Source: DATCLA01 sp036564195 | GTDB taxonomy: Bacteria; Bacillota; UBA4882; UBA8346 | Direction of reading: 5' to 3' | Length of the DNA stretch: 21,200 nt | NCBI GenBank assembly: GCA_036564195.1 | Contig: DATCLA010000199.1 | Coordinates: forward strand, 1-21,200 | Part shown: positions 1 through 8,460 of the stretch, in pieces | How positions within the stretch are numbered: position 1 is the first letter of the stretch | Layout: every line of letters begins with the position of its first letter | Notes under the pieces: model-generated | What the model was told of the DNA's origin: nothing | Databases searched by the model: none | What the model saw: only the letters and a program-made list of their open reading frames with translations | Program-made: the position numbers and the translations under genes

Positions 1-1
1 G

Positions 2-1417
2 AAGTGCTTAGCGGCGGGAGGGTACCAGACCCGGATTTATCCAACTACCGCCCGGTTTGAGCAGGGGTATTTAAAACTGTCACCTGACGGAAAGCAGTTC
101 GGGTTCTCCTATTATCTGGACGGCCAACATTATGTACAGCACAACAGTAAAATTTATGGTGGCTTTGCGATCGGGCCGGGTTCAAAGCCCTATGTCACTT
201 TTAGCCCGGACGGCAAGAACGTCGTTTTTCCCTTTTTTAAAGAAGGGAAGTATTATATTCAAATTGGTGATCGGGAGTGGGGCGGTTATGACCAGGTGAC
301 CCAGCCCTTCTGCAGTAAACTGGGAAAATTTTACGGTTTTAAATACCGGCGGCGTAATAAATGGTATCTCTGGATCAACGGCAAACGTTTCGGTGGCTTT
401 GACGAGGTAGGCGAGGTGGTTTTCAATGCGGCTGAAACTAATTACGCCTTTGCCTTTCGGAAAGGTTCCAAATGGTATTTGCAAAGCAGAAAGCAGAAAT
501 ATGGCGGTTTCTTAAGCTATTGGGGGCCGGTATTTAGTCTGGACGGCACCGGGATCGGGTTCATTTATCAAAAAAGAAATTATGACCAATATTATTATTT
601 GATTAATGACCGGGAATACGGGCCGGTTGACCGGGTCCTGCAATTAGCGCCTGCTTTTGACGGCCAATCTTTTGAAGTGCTTTATCAAGACCAAGGCCAA
701 TTCTATCTTCACAGCCAGGCCAGGAAGGACGGACCCTTAAATGATCTGGTTTTCCCTGGTAATACCGGTAGGATTGAGACAACTAACGGAATTGTCCTTC
801 GTAACCGAGACGGGCTCTCGGTCCAGCTGGGTGATGCTATTTTTAGCGGACTGGAAAAGGTGCAGCCAATCGTCTGCGGTTTCCAGCGTAAACTCTGGGG
901 CTTTGGTTTTCAGAAAGACCGGAAGTATTATGTTCAAATTAATAAAAATTGTTACGGTCCATTTCCTTCACAAATTGCCGGGCCTTATTTCAGTTCCAAC
1001 GAAAAAGCTTATGCCTTTGTCTACCGTCGTCTTAATGGTCAAATAGTTATTCAGACGAACCAAAAAGTCTATACCCACCCGCCGGGCAAGGATTTTGCAA
1101 TCACGCAACTGGAATGCAGTAACAACGGCCGGACCATTGCGATTAAATTTCGTAATGACGGCAAGGAATATATCCGAGTGAACGAGATTGTCTATGGCGG
1201 GCGGGGGACAATTGACCCGGATTCTTTAATCATTGCCAGCAGTGGCAAATATTTTAGCTATCATTTTAATCATAATGATCAATATTGTTTCCAAATCAAC
1301 GAACGAGTCTTTAAATATGACCACCCCGGTTGTGGCGATCTTGTCATAACCCGGGACAACCAAGTTTATTTTGCCCAAGTTAAAGGAGATCGAATTTTAA
1401 TCCAAGGGTTTAATTAA
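2..1417 (+). CDS. Tandem-repeat protein, beta-propeller-like, 5' end outside the window
   Basis: The reading frame is open from the left edge to TAA at 1415-1417, giving about 471 codons. The first in-frame GTG inside (296) is preceded by coding-quality sequence of the same repeat type, so the true start lies upstream. The protein is built from roughly ten to eleven degenerate units of about 40 residues. Each unit follows the pattern S-x-D-G-K, a hydrophobic F-x-F/Y strand, K-x-G/N-K-x-Y-Y-x-Q-I, then D/N-x-x-Y-G-G-F/P. The alternation of short strands and G-K/D-G turns resembles PD40/TolB-like propeller blades, or WG-type repeats. It is rich in Tyr, Phe and Gly. No catalytic motif is visible, and the signal or anchor region, if any, is not in view. 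Function is unknown; a binding scaffold is an inference only. Confidence 0.75.
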   Translation, partial: KCLAAGGYQTRIYPTTARFEQGYLKLSPDGKQFGFSYYLDGQHYVQHNSKIYGGFAIGPGSKPYVTFSPDGKNVVFPFFKEGKYYIQIGDREWGGYDQVTQPFCSKLGKFYGFKYRRRNKWYLWINGKRFGGFDEVGEVVFNAAETNYAFAFRKGSKWYLQSRKQKYGGFLSYWGPVFSLDGTGIGFIYQKRNYDQYYYLINDREYGPVDRVLQLAPAFDGQSFEVLYQDQGQFYLHSQARKDGPLNDLVFPGNTGRIETTNGIVLRNRDGLSVQLGDAIFSGLEKVQPIVCGFQRKLWGFGFQKDRKYYVQINKNCYGPFPSQIAGPYFSSNEKAYAFVYRRLNGQIVIQTNQKVYTHPPGKDFAITQLECSNNGRTIAIKFRNDGKEYIRVNEIVYGGRGTIDPDSLIIASSGKYFSYHFNHNDQYCFQINERVFKYDHPGCGDLVITRDNQVYFAQVKGDRILIQGFN

Positions 1418-1622
1418 GCCGGTACCGGTGAAAGTCTGCCATTAAAGCCACCTCCCTAGGAATCCGGTTTTATCATGGGATCTGTGGTTAGCCAGCTCCG
1501 GTCTTGGGAGTGTGAAATCAGTGAGCAACATTTTCTGGTGAAAGGAATCATCACTTTGGCGTGGAATTAAAAAGGTTAGCTATGGTTGATTAATCAAAAG
1601 ATGTTTGAGGTGTTTAGGGGTA

Positions 1623-2627
1623 ATGAGCATTTTAATAAAACAAGCAGTTTTACACATTCTCGACCCTAATGTGGGGATGCCGATCTTATCCCAAAAAGAG
1701 TTAGATCTCTCTGATGAGGTCTACTTTTTTTTGGAGAAGCTGATTACTAAATTTTTTGAGGATGAGAACGCCAAAACGGCTGAGTTCACCAGAACGGACC
1801 AGCGTCTGCCGGAAATCTGTCGGGGGTTAACCCACGGACTAGATTTTATGGCGGGAAGTATAGAAATTGCTAACTTGCTTTTTACAATTATGCAGGCTAA
1901 CCCCAGTATTGTTCCGGCCGACCTGGTTTGTATGTTGTTTAGTCGCGCTGACCAACTGTATTTAGGCATCTTTAAGCTTAACTACAGGACCGGATATATT
2001 CACAATGTAATCAGCGATGCGGGTGTTTCGGCCAATTCTTTAATTAAACAACAGACTGTGCTGCCATCCGAGACCCAGCGTTTGGAAGAGGCTGCAGCGA
2101 TTCGGCTGGATGATTTCCAAATTCGTCTGGTGGAAAAAGAATATGAGATCAACGGGACAAAGGACTATTATCTTTCGAAGTTATTCTTAGGCTGCAACGG
2201 GCAGTTATCCAATAATCAAAAGGCCCGGTTACTCGAGAAAGCCACCAAAAAAATCAGTAAGAAGTATTATGACGATGATTTTGAAAAGCTGGCCCGCTTC
2301 CGCCAGGCAGTTGCCGCCGAAGCGGAAAATGCGGCGGGCATCCAAATGGAACAGGTGGTTCGGGAGGTTTTTCGGGACGATCCTCCCGCCCAGCGTGAAT
2401 ATTTGGAAGAGGTTAAAAAGGCCGGTCTTGTCGAGACAAGGGTTAAACTGCCGGAGAAGCTGATTGCCAAAAGGTTCGGCACCCAAAAGATTCTTACCGA
2501 TACCGGAGTGGAGATTAACTTCCCTTCCGATTATTTTAACAATCAAGAAAAGCTGGAGTTTATCAATAATAGCGACGGGACAATCTCGATTGTTATTAAA
2601 AATGTCAGTAAAATCTCTAATAAATAA
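1623..2627 (+). CDS. Nucleoid-associated protein, NdpA/YejK (NA37) family
   Basis: A 334-residue protein with the NA37 (37-kDa nucleoid-associated protein) pattern: an N-terminal I-x-x-A-V-L-H-I-L-D stretch, an acidic helical region with F-F-E-D-E-N-A, a middle that reads I-A-N-L-L-F and D-L-V-C-M-L-F, and a C-terminal region with V-E-I-N-F-P. E. coli YejK, of this family, associates with the nucleoid; DNA binding here is inferred from family. The frame also opens at TTG 1605, but ATG 1623 has GAGGTG at 1607-1612 with a ten-base spacer and gives the expected N-terminus (M-S-I-L-I-K). The gene stands alone, convergent with the glycosidase gene and sharing a terminator with it. Family members are also seen near mobile or defence loci, but nothing of that kind is adjacent here. 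Confidence 0.8.
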   Translation: MSILIKQAVLHILDPNVGMPILSQKELDLSDEVYFFLEKLITKFFEDENAKTAEFTRTDQRLPEICRGLTHGLDFMAGSIEIANLLFTIMQANPSIVPADLVCMLFSRADQLYLGIFKLNYRTGYIHNVISDAGVSANSLIKQQTVLPSETQRLEEAAAIRLDDFQIRLVEKEYEINGTKDYYLSKLFLGCNGQLSNNQKARLLEKATKKISKKYYDDDFEKLARFRQAVAAEAENAAGIQMEQVVREVFRDDPPAQREYLEEVKKAGLVETRVKLPEKLIAKRFGTQKILTDTGVEINFPSDYFNNQEKLEFINNSDGTISIVIKNVSKISNK

Positions 2628-2630
2628 AAG

Positions 2631-2671
2631 AAAATCAGGCCGATAGCTAAAGCCTATCGGTCTGATTTTTT
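2631..2671. terminator. Bidirectional rho-independent terminator
   Basis: A long inverted repeat (left arm 2631-2646, right arm 2654-2669, seven-base loop, one G-U pair) has A residues on its left flank and T residues on its right. It sits between two convergent genes ending at 2627 and 2700, so it can stop transcription from both sides. Confidence 0.9.
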
Positions 2672-2699
2672 AAGCAAGGCAGGCTTGTTACCAGATTCT

Positions 2700-4169
2700 T
2701 TACTGCACCGGCACCAGTTTCCAGCGCTGGTTGGCACCGCCGTTGTCAGTATACTGAGTAATGCGGGCCCCGTTGGCAGTTGACGCCTGGTAGGTCTCCA
2801 GTAACTTGCCGCTGTTACGGTTGGTGAATTTAAACCAGCCGTTGCCCGTATCAGTCATCAGCCACTGTTGATTGGCCCCACCCAGATCGGACCATTGCAC
2901 TACTTCGGCGGCATTAGCGGTGGAGCCCTGGTAAACTTCAAGGACTTTACCGCTGTTACGGTTAATCAGTTTTTTATAGCCGCCTCCCAGGTCAACTAAG
3001 CGCCAATGCTGGTTGTGCCCGCCGTTATCATTATATTGAATAATCGCACCGCCGTCGGTAACAGAGTTGGACTTGACGTCGATTAGTTTGTTGCTTAACT
3101 GGTTGACTATTTTGTAGTAAGTATAGTTAGTCAGGTTAATTCTGCCGGTGGCGGCATTAATAGTAACCAGGTCACCGTAGTCCAATGTTAAACTGGTATC
3201 GGAGTTAAAGATCAGGGGCAACCAGACATATTGAGAATCCATTACCGGACCGCCCCAGGCTCCGGCCCAGCGGTCCCCGGTATAGAGATAAGTGGTGGTT
3301 TCCGAACCCTGCACCGGAATAATATAGGCCGGCTGGGAACGGTAGGTGTTGGAGTTGCCCAGATTGTAAAGGCCGGACCAGCCGCTGCTTAAATTGGTAG
3401 AGTAGGCATATTTGGCTTGATTGGGTGACCAGCCGGTACAACCGGAAGTAATCAGGTAATAGTAATTATTCCGTTTGATGAGACAGGGAGCTTCTCGTTG
3501 CTGCCCGACGAAAAGTTTGGCAACCAGGGTCGCGATGTTCCGGAAGTCGGGGGTAAGCCGGTATAAATGCAAGTCCATGTTTTCATTAGCCGCGGAGATA
3601 AAGTAACCGGTACCGTCGGTATCAACAAAGACATTACAGTCCCGGGACATGTAACCGGGTTGGCCGTGGTCGGTAACGCCCTGATTTTGATAAGGCCGGA
3701 AACTGCCTTGATAGATAAAACTGCCGTCGGGTGAATTACTGTAGGCGACCGCACAGCGGGCCTTACCGTAATTGACCCCGTCTTCCCAGTGCATCCACAT
3801 GACAAACTGACCGGTTCTGGGGTTGTACATCACTTTGGGCCGTTCCACCCAACAGGAGTTGAGTTCGGCAGCAGAATATTTGGTTAAGACGTCACCCCGG
3901 TATTCCCAATTTACCAAGTCGGTTGAGCGATAGCAGGAAACCCCGAGAAAATGGCCGCCTTGGTCGCGGTGTTCACCGTACCAGTAATAATAGGGGTTGA
4001 CTTTAATCATCCCGCCACCGTGGGCATGAATGATATTACCGTTAGTATCGCGAAATTGGGTACCATTAGTGATGGTTAGATCTGCTGCCTGGCCGGGGAG
4101 GCTGCTGGCAAACAGCACGACAACTACTGTCAGTACCAGGAATCTTCTTAAGAACCGTTTTTGAAACAT
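2700..4169 (-). CDS. Secreted GH43 glycosidase (subfamily 24-like exo-beta-1,3-galactanase) with C-terminal ricin-type domain
   Basis: 489 residues. A signal peptide (R/K-rich start, hydrophobic core at about 11-23, Q-A-A end near residue 29) exports it. Residues 40-345 form a five-bladed GH43 fold whose blocks I recognise as exo-beta-1,3-galactanase type: A-H-G-G-G-M-I-K-V, Y-W-Y-G-E, W-V-E-R-P-K-V (Glu109), S-R-D-C-N-V-F-V-D-T-D-G-T, R-E-A-P (Glu226, proposed acid), T-Y-R-S-Q (Gln279) and Y-V-W-L-P-L. In the characterised fungal subfamily-24 enzyme the usual Asp base is absent and a Gln takes its place; the Gln here fits that. Residues 352-489 are a ricin/CBM13 beta-trefoil with three Q-x-W motifs (387-389, 434-436, 481-483). 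The predicted role is release of galactose from beta-1,3-galactan backbones such as arabinogalactan. AGGTAGGTG lies six bases before ATG. No transporter or sugar-utilisation gene is adjacent. Confidence 0.88.
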   Translation of the reverse strand: MFQKRFLRRFLVLTVVVVLFASSLPGQAADLTITNGTQFRDTNGNIIHAHGGGMIKVNPYYYWYGEHRDQGGHFLGVSCYRSTDLVNWEYRGDVLTKYSAAELNSCWVERPKVMYNPRTGQFVMWMHWEDGVNYGKARCAVAYSNSPDGSFIYQGSFRPYQNQGVTDHGQPGYMSRDCNVFVDTDGTGYFISAANENMDLHLYRLTPDFRNIATLVAKLFVGQQREAPCLIKRNNYYYLITSGCTGWSPNQAKYAYSTNLSSGWSGLYNLGNSNTYRSQPAYIIPVQGSETTTYLYTGDRWAGAWGGPVMDSQYVWLPLIFNSDTSLTLDYGDLVTINAATGRINLTNYTYYKIVNQLSNKLIDVKSNSVTDGGAIIQYNDNGGHNQHWRLVDLGGGYKKLINRNSGKVLEVYQGSTANAAEVVQWSDLGGANQQWLMTDTGNGWFKFTNRNSGKLLETYQASTANGARITQYTDNGGANQRWKLVPVQ

Positions 4170-4249
4170 ACTTTACACCTACCTTTTTAATTTCTTTTTA
4201 GTAAGAAAGGACAGAGATGGAACTCAAATAGAGGAAATATTTACCATTA

Positions 4250-4278
4250 ATTATAAACCAAATCGATCCGGGTGTCAT
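4250..4278 (-). promoter_or_regulatory. Sigma-A-type promoter for the GH43 gene
   Basis: On the minus strand, ATGACA (4273-4278) and TATAAT (4250-4255) are separated by exactly 17 bases. This predicts an untranslated leader of about 70 bases before the start at 4169. It is a consensus match only, not mapped. Confidence 0.6.
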
Positions 4279-4296
4279 TATGTAAATTTATTATAA

Positions 4297-4500
4297 AACA
4301 GGAAGGCGGTTGCAGCCATTGCCACCCAAGCAATGCAATTATCAGCCTTGGTGGAAGAGGATTATCAATCAGATTGATCAGATTGGGAAAGATGTTTCAA
4401 ACACACCCAAAGTAGCAGAACACCGAGGGGAGCTAGTTCGGATTATCCTGGCGATGGTAAGCAGTTTTAAGGCAAATTTAGAAGAAATTAGTTTAATTTC
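4297..4500 (+). pseudogene. Frameshifted remnant of a chemoreceptor-like coiled coil (tentative)
   Basis: Frame 1 from 4297 reads N-R-K-A-V-A-A-I-A-T-Q-A-M-Q-L-S-A-L-V-E-E, then runs into a stop. Removing one G from the GAGG at about 4357-4360 joins it to frame 2, which reads I-I-N-Q-I-D-Q-I-G-K-D-V and continues through V-A-E-H, E-L-V-R-I-I and S-S-F-K-A-N-L-E-E-I. The joined product keeps a heptad pattern and resembles the methylated C-terminal helix of methyl-accepting chemotaxis proteins. A stop (4294-4296) sits directly upstream, so the receptor body is missing. The open frame 4310-4558 has only a TTG start with GGAAGG three bases away, so I do not annotate it as a gene. Family assignment is inference. 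Confidence 0.35.
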
Positions 4501-4558
4501 ACTAACTCGAAAGAGGGTTGTTTTTTTTCCGCTTTGGGTTTATATTAGTTTTGACTAA
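4488..4558. promoter_or_regulatory. Two inverted repeats upstream of the TetR gene (possible operators)
   Basis: TTAGT-N8-ACTAA (4488-4505) and TTAGT-N4-ACTAA (4545-4558) share half-sites, and their centres are about 55 bases apart. They lie 39-109 bases upstream of the TetR-family start, where an autoregulatory operator would be expected. The arms are short and the sequence is AT-rich, so chance is possible. Confidence 0.35.
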
Positions 4559-4596
4559 CGGTCGGAATCGGACTCTAAGTCAACGGAGGTGCTGCC

Positions 4597-5220
4597 ATGT
4601 CGGTTGCCAAACGCCGTGCCCGAGAACGAAAGCAGCGGCGGGAGTTGATTATTCAAACTGCCCAGCAGCTATTTGAGGAGCAAGGCTTTGACCGGACTAC
4701 GGTTGAGGCCATCGCCGCCCGGGCGGAGTTGGGTAAAGGAACAATTTACTCCTACTTTCAAAGTAAAGAACAGATCTATATCGCCATTTTGGAAAAGGGC
4801 CTGGACCTTTTAAAAGAACGGATGGACCAGGCGTTGCAAAACCCGGCTTCGGCAATTGATGCCTTACATAAGATGTTTGATGTTTTTATCGAATACCATC
4901 AGGAGCGGAAGGATTTTGTGGAGACTTTGTTTGTCCAAGTCGATAAGCAAAATCTGTTTAAATTAAGCGGTTTAGTGGGTGGATTGAAGAATAAAGCTTC
5001 CGTCTGGGTAGAGCAGGTTGCCAAAGTCCTGGCATGGGGGATTGAGCGGGGCGAATTTAAACCGGTGGACATCTTTAAAACCGCTCAAATCATTGTGGGG
5101 ATGATCTTGGGGCTGATTATGCAACATGAAACCGGGCAGACTCCGGAAGCGATCCTTGACTACCGGGACACCTTGTTCCAATTAGTTTTAGAGGGGATCC
5201 GAGTTGAACCAGTAAATTAA
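4597..5220 (+). CDS. TetR/AcrR-family transcriptional regulator
   Basis: 207 residues, the normal length for the family. The N-terminal HTH covers about residues 13-60: R-R-E-L-I-I-Q-T-A-Q-Q-L-F-E-E-Q-G-F, then T-T-V-E-A-I-A-A-R-A, G-K-G-T-I-Y-S-Y-F and S-K-E-Q-I-Y. This is the textbook TetR pattern. The remainder is an all-helical ligand-binding and dimer domain with no recognisable ligand signature. GGAGGT (4585-4590) lies six bases before ATG. No efflux pump or enzyme gene follows in the same direction; ileS, under its own promoter, is next. The regulated target is therefore not evident from context. Autoregulation through the inverted repeats just upstream is possible. Confidence 0.92.
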   Translation: MSVAKRRARERKQRRELIIQTAQQLFEEQGFDRTTVEAIAARAELGKGTIYSYFQSKEQIYIAILEKGLDLLKERMDQALQNPASAIDALHKMFDVFIEYHQERKDFVETLFVQVDKQNLFKLSGLVGGLKNKASVWVEQVAKVLAWGIERGEFKPVDIFKTAQIIVGMILGLIMQHETGQTPEAILDYRDTLFQLVLEGIRVEPVN

Positions 5221-5239
5221 TTTAAAGGTAAATAACCGA

Positions 5240-5268
5240 TTGACGGGCCTGCTCGGATGTATTATAAT
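5240..5268 (+). promoter_or_regulatory. ileS promoter
   Basis: TTGACG (5240-5245) and TATAAT (5263-5268) are separated by 17 bases, a near-consensus housekeeping promoter. The predicted transcript begins near 5275 and contains the T-box leader. Confidence 0.88.
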
Positions 5269-5275
5269 AATTGAT

Positions 5276-5585
5276 AATTTAAACTCGAGTTGAGACTCTT
5301 GACTGTTTTAAGGGGCTTAACTTTACCACAAAAGACGATGATGGGGAAGAGTACCGTTTCCGGTCGGCTACAGAGAGTCGGGTCAGGTGAAAGCCGGCGC
5401 ACGGCAGAAACGCGAAAGATCACCCCGGAGTTGCGTTCTGAAAGCCGGTGCGGTATTCAATGCTGCACCAGTGACTAAGCAGCGCCGGTCTTTACCGTTA
5501 ATGAATTAGAGTGAAAGGCAATTGCTTTTCAATTGGGTGGTACCACGGGTAGCAACTCGTCCCTGTAAGGAGGGGCGGGTTTTTT
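5276..5585 (+). promoter_or_regulatory. T-box leader, Ile-specific, with terminator
   Basis: The leader carries the hallmark T-box element GGGTGGTACCACGGGT at 5535-5550, whose TGG bulge pairs with the tRNA acceptor end. It is preceded by the antiterminator stem and followed by a competing terminator (arms 5556-5564 and 5571-5579, then six T). Stem I includes the AGAGAGTCGGGT region (5371-5382) and a specifier context C-G-A-A-A-G-ATC-A-C-C, in which ATC at 5419-5421 is an isoleucine codon, matching ileS downstream. Uncharged tRNA-Ile should stabilise antitermination and raise ileS expression. The open frame at 5290-5478 lies inside this structured RNA and is not a gene. Confidence 0.95.
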
Positions 5586-5670
5586 GTTTATAAAGAGAAG
5601 CTAGTTTCATTTAGGCAGGTTATTAAAGAGCAAAATTTAAATAAATACAATTTGTACAGGAGGAAGTTTG

Positions 5671-8448
5671 ATGGACTACAATAAGACATTGAATTTGCCC
5701 AAAACCGACTTCCCGATGAAGGCCAATCTGCCGCAGCGGGAACCGGAAGTGCAAAAGTTCTGGGAAGAGCAGCAAATCTATGCGAAGACCCAAGCCAAGG
5801 CGAAAGCCGCCGGCCGGCCTAAGTTTATTTTACATGACGGTCCACCCTATGCTAACGGCCACATTCACATTGGGACGGCTTTAAACAAGATCCTGAAAGA
5901 TATTATCATCAAGTTTAAAACGATGGAAGGATACTATGTTCCTTATGTCCCGGGTTGGGACACTCACGGGCTCCCCATTGAACAGCAGGTGATTAAGGAG
6001 ACCAAATTGAATCGGTCTGAACTTTCCATCCCTGAGTTCCGGAAACGTTGCGAAGAGTATGCCTTAAAGTACTTTCGGATTCAACGGGATGAATTCAAAC
6101 GGCTGGGAGTCGGCGCTTACTGGGATAATCCCTATATTACTCTAAAACCGGAATATGAAGCCAAACAGATCGAAGTTTTCGGGGCAATGGCGGAAAAAGG
6201 CTATATCTATAAAGGATTAAAACCGGTCTACTGGTGTTCGTCTTGTGAGACTGCCCTGGCGGAGGCGGAGATTGAGTATAAGGATACGACGTCGGACTCC
6301 ATTTACGTTAAGTTTAAAGTGGTTGACGGTAAAGGACTGCTGCGGGAGGCGGATACCTGGGTTGTCATCTGGACTACCACACCCTGGACACTCCCTGCCA
6401 ATCTGGCCATCGCCTTAAACCCTGACTATATTTATGTCTTAGTCAATACCGGTACTGAAAAGTATCTGGTAGCCCGGGAACTGGTGGAACAGTTTACGGC
6501 GGCAATCGGATTGACTAACTATCACCTTGAACAAGAATTTGAAGGGCGTCAACTTGAAGGCGTCAAAACCCAACACCCCTTTATGGGTTGGGAGTCGCCG
6601 CTGATTTTAGGTGACCATGTTACCCTGGAACAGGGCACCGGTTGTGTCCATACCGCCCCCGGCCATGGCGCCGAAGACTATCAGGTTGGGTTGAAATACG
6701 GGTTACCCGCTTTCGCTCCGGTGACTCCGCAGGGTCGCTTTACGTCGGAAGCCGGTAAATATGCCGGAATCAAACTGACTGAAGCGAATCAGATTATCAT
6801 CAATGACTTGAAAGCCTCCGGCCACTTGCTGGGTTATACCCAGATTAACCACCAGTATCCCCATTGTTGGCGCTGCCGGAAACCGGTGATTTTCCGGGCT
6901 ACCGAGCAATGGTTTGCTTCGGTGGAAGGGTTCCGGGAAGCGGCTTTGGCAGCCATTCAAGCAGTAAAGTGGATTCCGCAGTGGGGGCAAGAACGGATTC
7001 ATAATATGGTGGCTGAGCGGACCGACTGGTGTATCTCCCGGCAACGGACCTGGGGCGTACCGATTCCGATTTTCTACTGCGAGAGCTGTGGCAAAGAACT
7101 GATTAACCGGGATGTTATTGCCAAAGTGGCGTCAATCTTTGCCCGGGAAGGCTCAAACGCCTGGTGGCAACGGGAAGCCAGCGATTTCCTGCCGGAAGGG
7201 ACGGTCTGTCCCGCCTGCGGCCATGGAAAGTTTCGCAAAGAAACCGATATTATGGACGTCTGGTTTGACTCCGGTTCCAGCCATGAAGCGGTCTTAAAGG
7301 TCTGGCCGGACCTGGAGTGGCCGGCGGATCTTTACTTGGAAGGCAGCGACCAGCACCGAGGCTGGTTCCAGTCTTCACTGCTGACCGGGGTGGCGGTTTA
7401 TGGGACTGCTCCTTACCGGGCGGTTTTAACCCATGGTTATGTGGTGGACGGCGAAGGCCGGAAGATCTCCAAATCTTTGGGGAATGCTATTCCGCCGGAG
7501 ACTGTAATCAAAGAATTTGGTGTCGATATTCTCCGACTGTGGGTCGCGGCTTCGGATTATCAGGCAGATATCCGAATTTCCAAAACAATCTTAAAACAAT
7601 TGGCTGAGGTTTACCGGAGAATCCGTAACACTTGCCGTTTTCTGCTGGGTAATCTTTATGATTTTAATCCTGCTATCGACCGGGTACCTTACGAGGAATT
7701 AACTGAGCTCGATCAATGGGCTTTACTGCGCTTGGAAAAGCTGGTCCGTCGGGTAACCTCAGCTTACCAAAATTATGAGTTTCACCTTCAACATCATGCG
7801 GTACACAATTTCTGTACCGTGGATATGAGTTCGTTGTATTTGGATATAATTAAAGACCGACTCTATACCACTAAAGCCGGGGATCGGCCGCGCCGCGCCG
7901 CCCAGACCGTGCTCTATGAAATTCTGGTAAAATTAACCCAGATGATTGCGCCGGTACTTGCCCATACGGCTGAAGAGATCTGGCATTACCTGCCTTATAA
8001 AACCGAGGTCAGTATCCACCAGACCACTTGGCCCCAGTTTAACGATGCTTATCTTAATCCGGAGTTGGAGAAAGTCTGGGATGAATTTCTGGAGGTGCGT
8101 CGTGATGTCTCAAAAGCTTTGGAACTCGCCCGGGCCCAAAAGTTGATCGGTAGTTCGCTGGAGGCTAAGGTAATTCTCTATCTTCCGGGAAATAAAGTAA
8201 ACCTGATTGAACATTTTCGGTCTGATTTACCTTACTTGTTTATTGTTTCGCAAGTGGAAGTCCTGGTGGATACGGCGGCGCCGGCAGATGCCTATCAGGG
8301 TGAAACAGTGCCGGGACTAAAAGTTCGGATTGAAAAGGCCACCGGAACCAAGTGTGAACGCTGTTGGAATTACAGTACTGCGGTGGGTTCAGTAGCTGGG
8401 TATGCTACGCTTTGTCCCCGTTGCGCCGAGGTGGTGGCGCAGTTATAG
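5671..8448 (+). CDS. ileS: Isoleucyl-tRNA synthetase
   Basis: 925 residues, the usual length for bacterial IleS. It charges tRNA-Ile with isoleucine in the cytoplasm. Class I signatures are present: G-H-I-H-I-G at 63-68 (HIGH) and K-I-S-K-S at 598-602 (KMSKS). The CP1 editing insertion covers about 190-390, with W-C-S-S-C at its border and the T-T-P-W-T-L-P-A-N block. D-W-C-I-S-R-Q-R-x-W-G-V-P-I-P follows. The anticodon-binding helical domain begins near 650. The C-terminal zinc finger has Cys895, Cys898, Cys915 and Cys918. Overall it is the bacterial IleS1 type. ATG 5671 is chosen over TTG 5668 because AGGAGG (5658-5663) is seven bases away. Expression is controlled by the T-box leader. Confidence 0.99.
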   Translation: MDYNKTLNLPKTDFPMKANLPQREPEVQKFWEEQQIYAKTQAKAKAAGRPKFILHDGPPYANGHIHIGTALNKILKDIIIKFKTMEGYYVPYVPGWDTHGLPIEQQVIKETKLNRSELSIPEFRKRCEEYALKYFRIQRDEFKRLGVGAYWDNPYITLKPEYEAKQIEVFGAMAEKGYIYKGLKPVYWCSSCETALAEAEIEYKDTTSDSIYVKFKVVDGKGLLREADTWVVIWTTTPWTLPANLAIALNPDYIYVLVNTGTEKYLVARELVEQFTAAIGLTNYHLEQEFEGRQLEGVKTQHPFMGWESPLILGDHVTLEQGTGCVHTAPGHGAEDYQVGLKYGLPAFAPVTPQGRFTSEAGKYAGIKLTEANQIIINDLKASGHLLGYTQINHQYPHCWRCRKPVIFRATEQWFASVEGFREAALAAIQAVKWIPQWGQERIHNMVAERTDWCISRQRTWGVPIPIFYCESCGKELINRDVIAKVASIFAREGSNAWWQREASDFLPEGTVCPACGHGKFRKETDIMDVWFDSGSSHEAVLKVWPDLEWPADLYLEGSDQHRGWFQSSLLTGVAVYGTAPYRAVLTHGYVVDGEGRKISKSLGNAIPPETVIKEFGVDILRLWVAASDYQADIRISKTILKQLAEVYRRIRNTCRFLLGNLYDFNPAIDRVPYEELTELDQWALLRLEKLVRRVTSAYQNYEFHLQHHAVHNFCTVDMSSLYLDIIKDRLYTTKAGDRPRRAAQTVLYEILVKLTQMIAPVLAHTAEEIWHYLPYKTEVSIHQTTWPQFNDAYLNPELEKVWDEFLEVRRDVSKALELARAQKLIGSSLEAKVILYLPGNKVNLIEHFRSDLPYLFIVSQVEVLVDTAAPADAYQGETVPGLKVRIEKATGTKCERCWNYSTAVGSVAGYATLCPRCAEVVAQL

Positions 8449-8460
8449 CAGTTATAAAAA

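Noticed and set aside
182..1046. Open frames overlapping the repeat protein on the other strand and frame
   Set aside because: The +2 frame has clear repeat structure along its whole length; the others have no start signals or recognisable content.
1418..1622. Possible riboswitch in the region before the nucleoid-associated protein
   Set aside because: GC-rich patches are present but no known aptamer core or terminator was recognised.
4551..4579. TTGACT with TCTAAG at 17 bases as a tetR promoter
   Set aside because: The start would fall on the ribosome-binding site, and the -10 is poor (four of six).
5290..5478. 62-codon open frame in the ileS leader
   Set aside because: It lies inside the T-box RNA, its composition follows stem sequences, and no ribosome-binding site is present.
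6703..7607. Several open frames within ileS on both strands
   Set aside because: They are shadows of a full-length, motif-complete synthetase.
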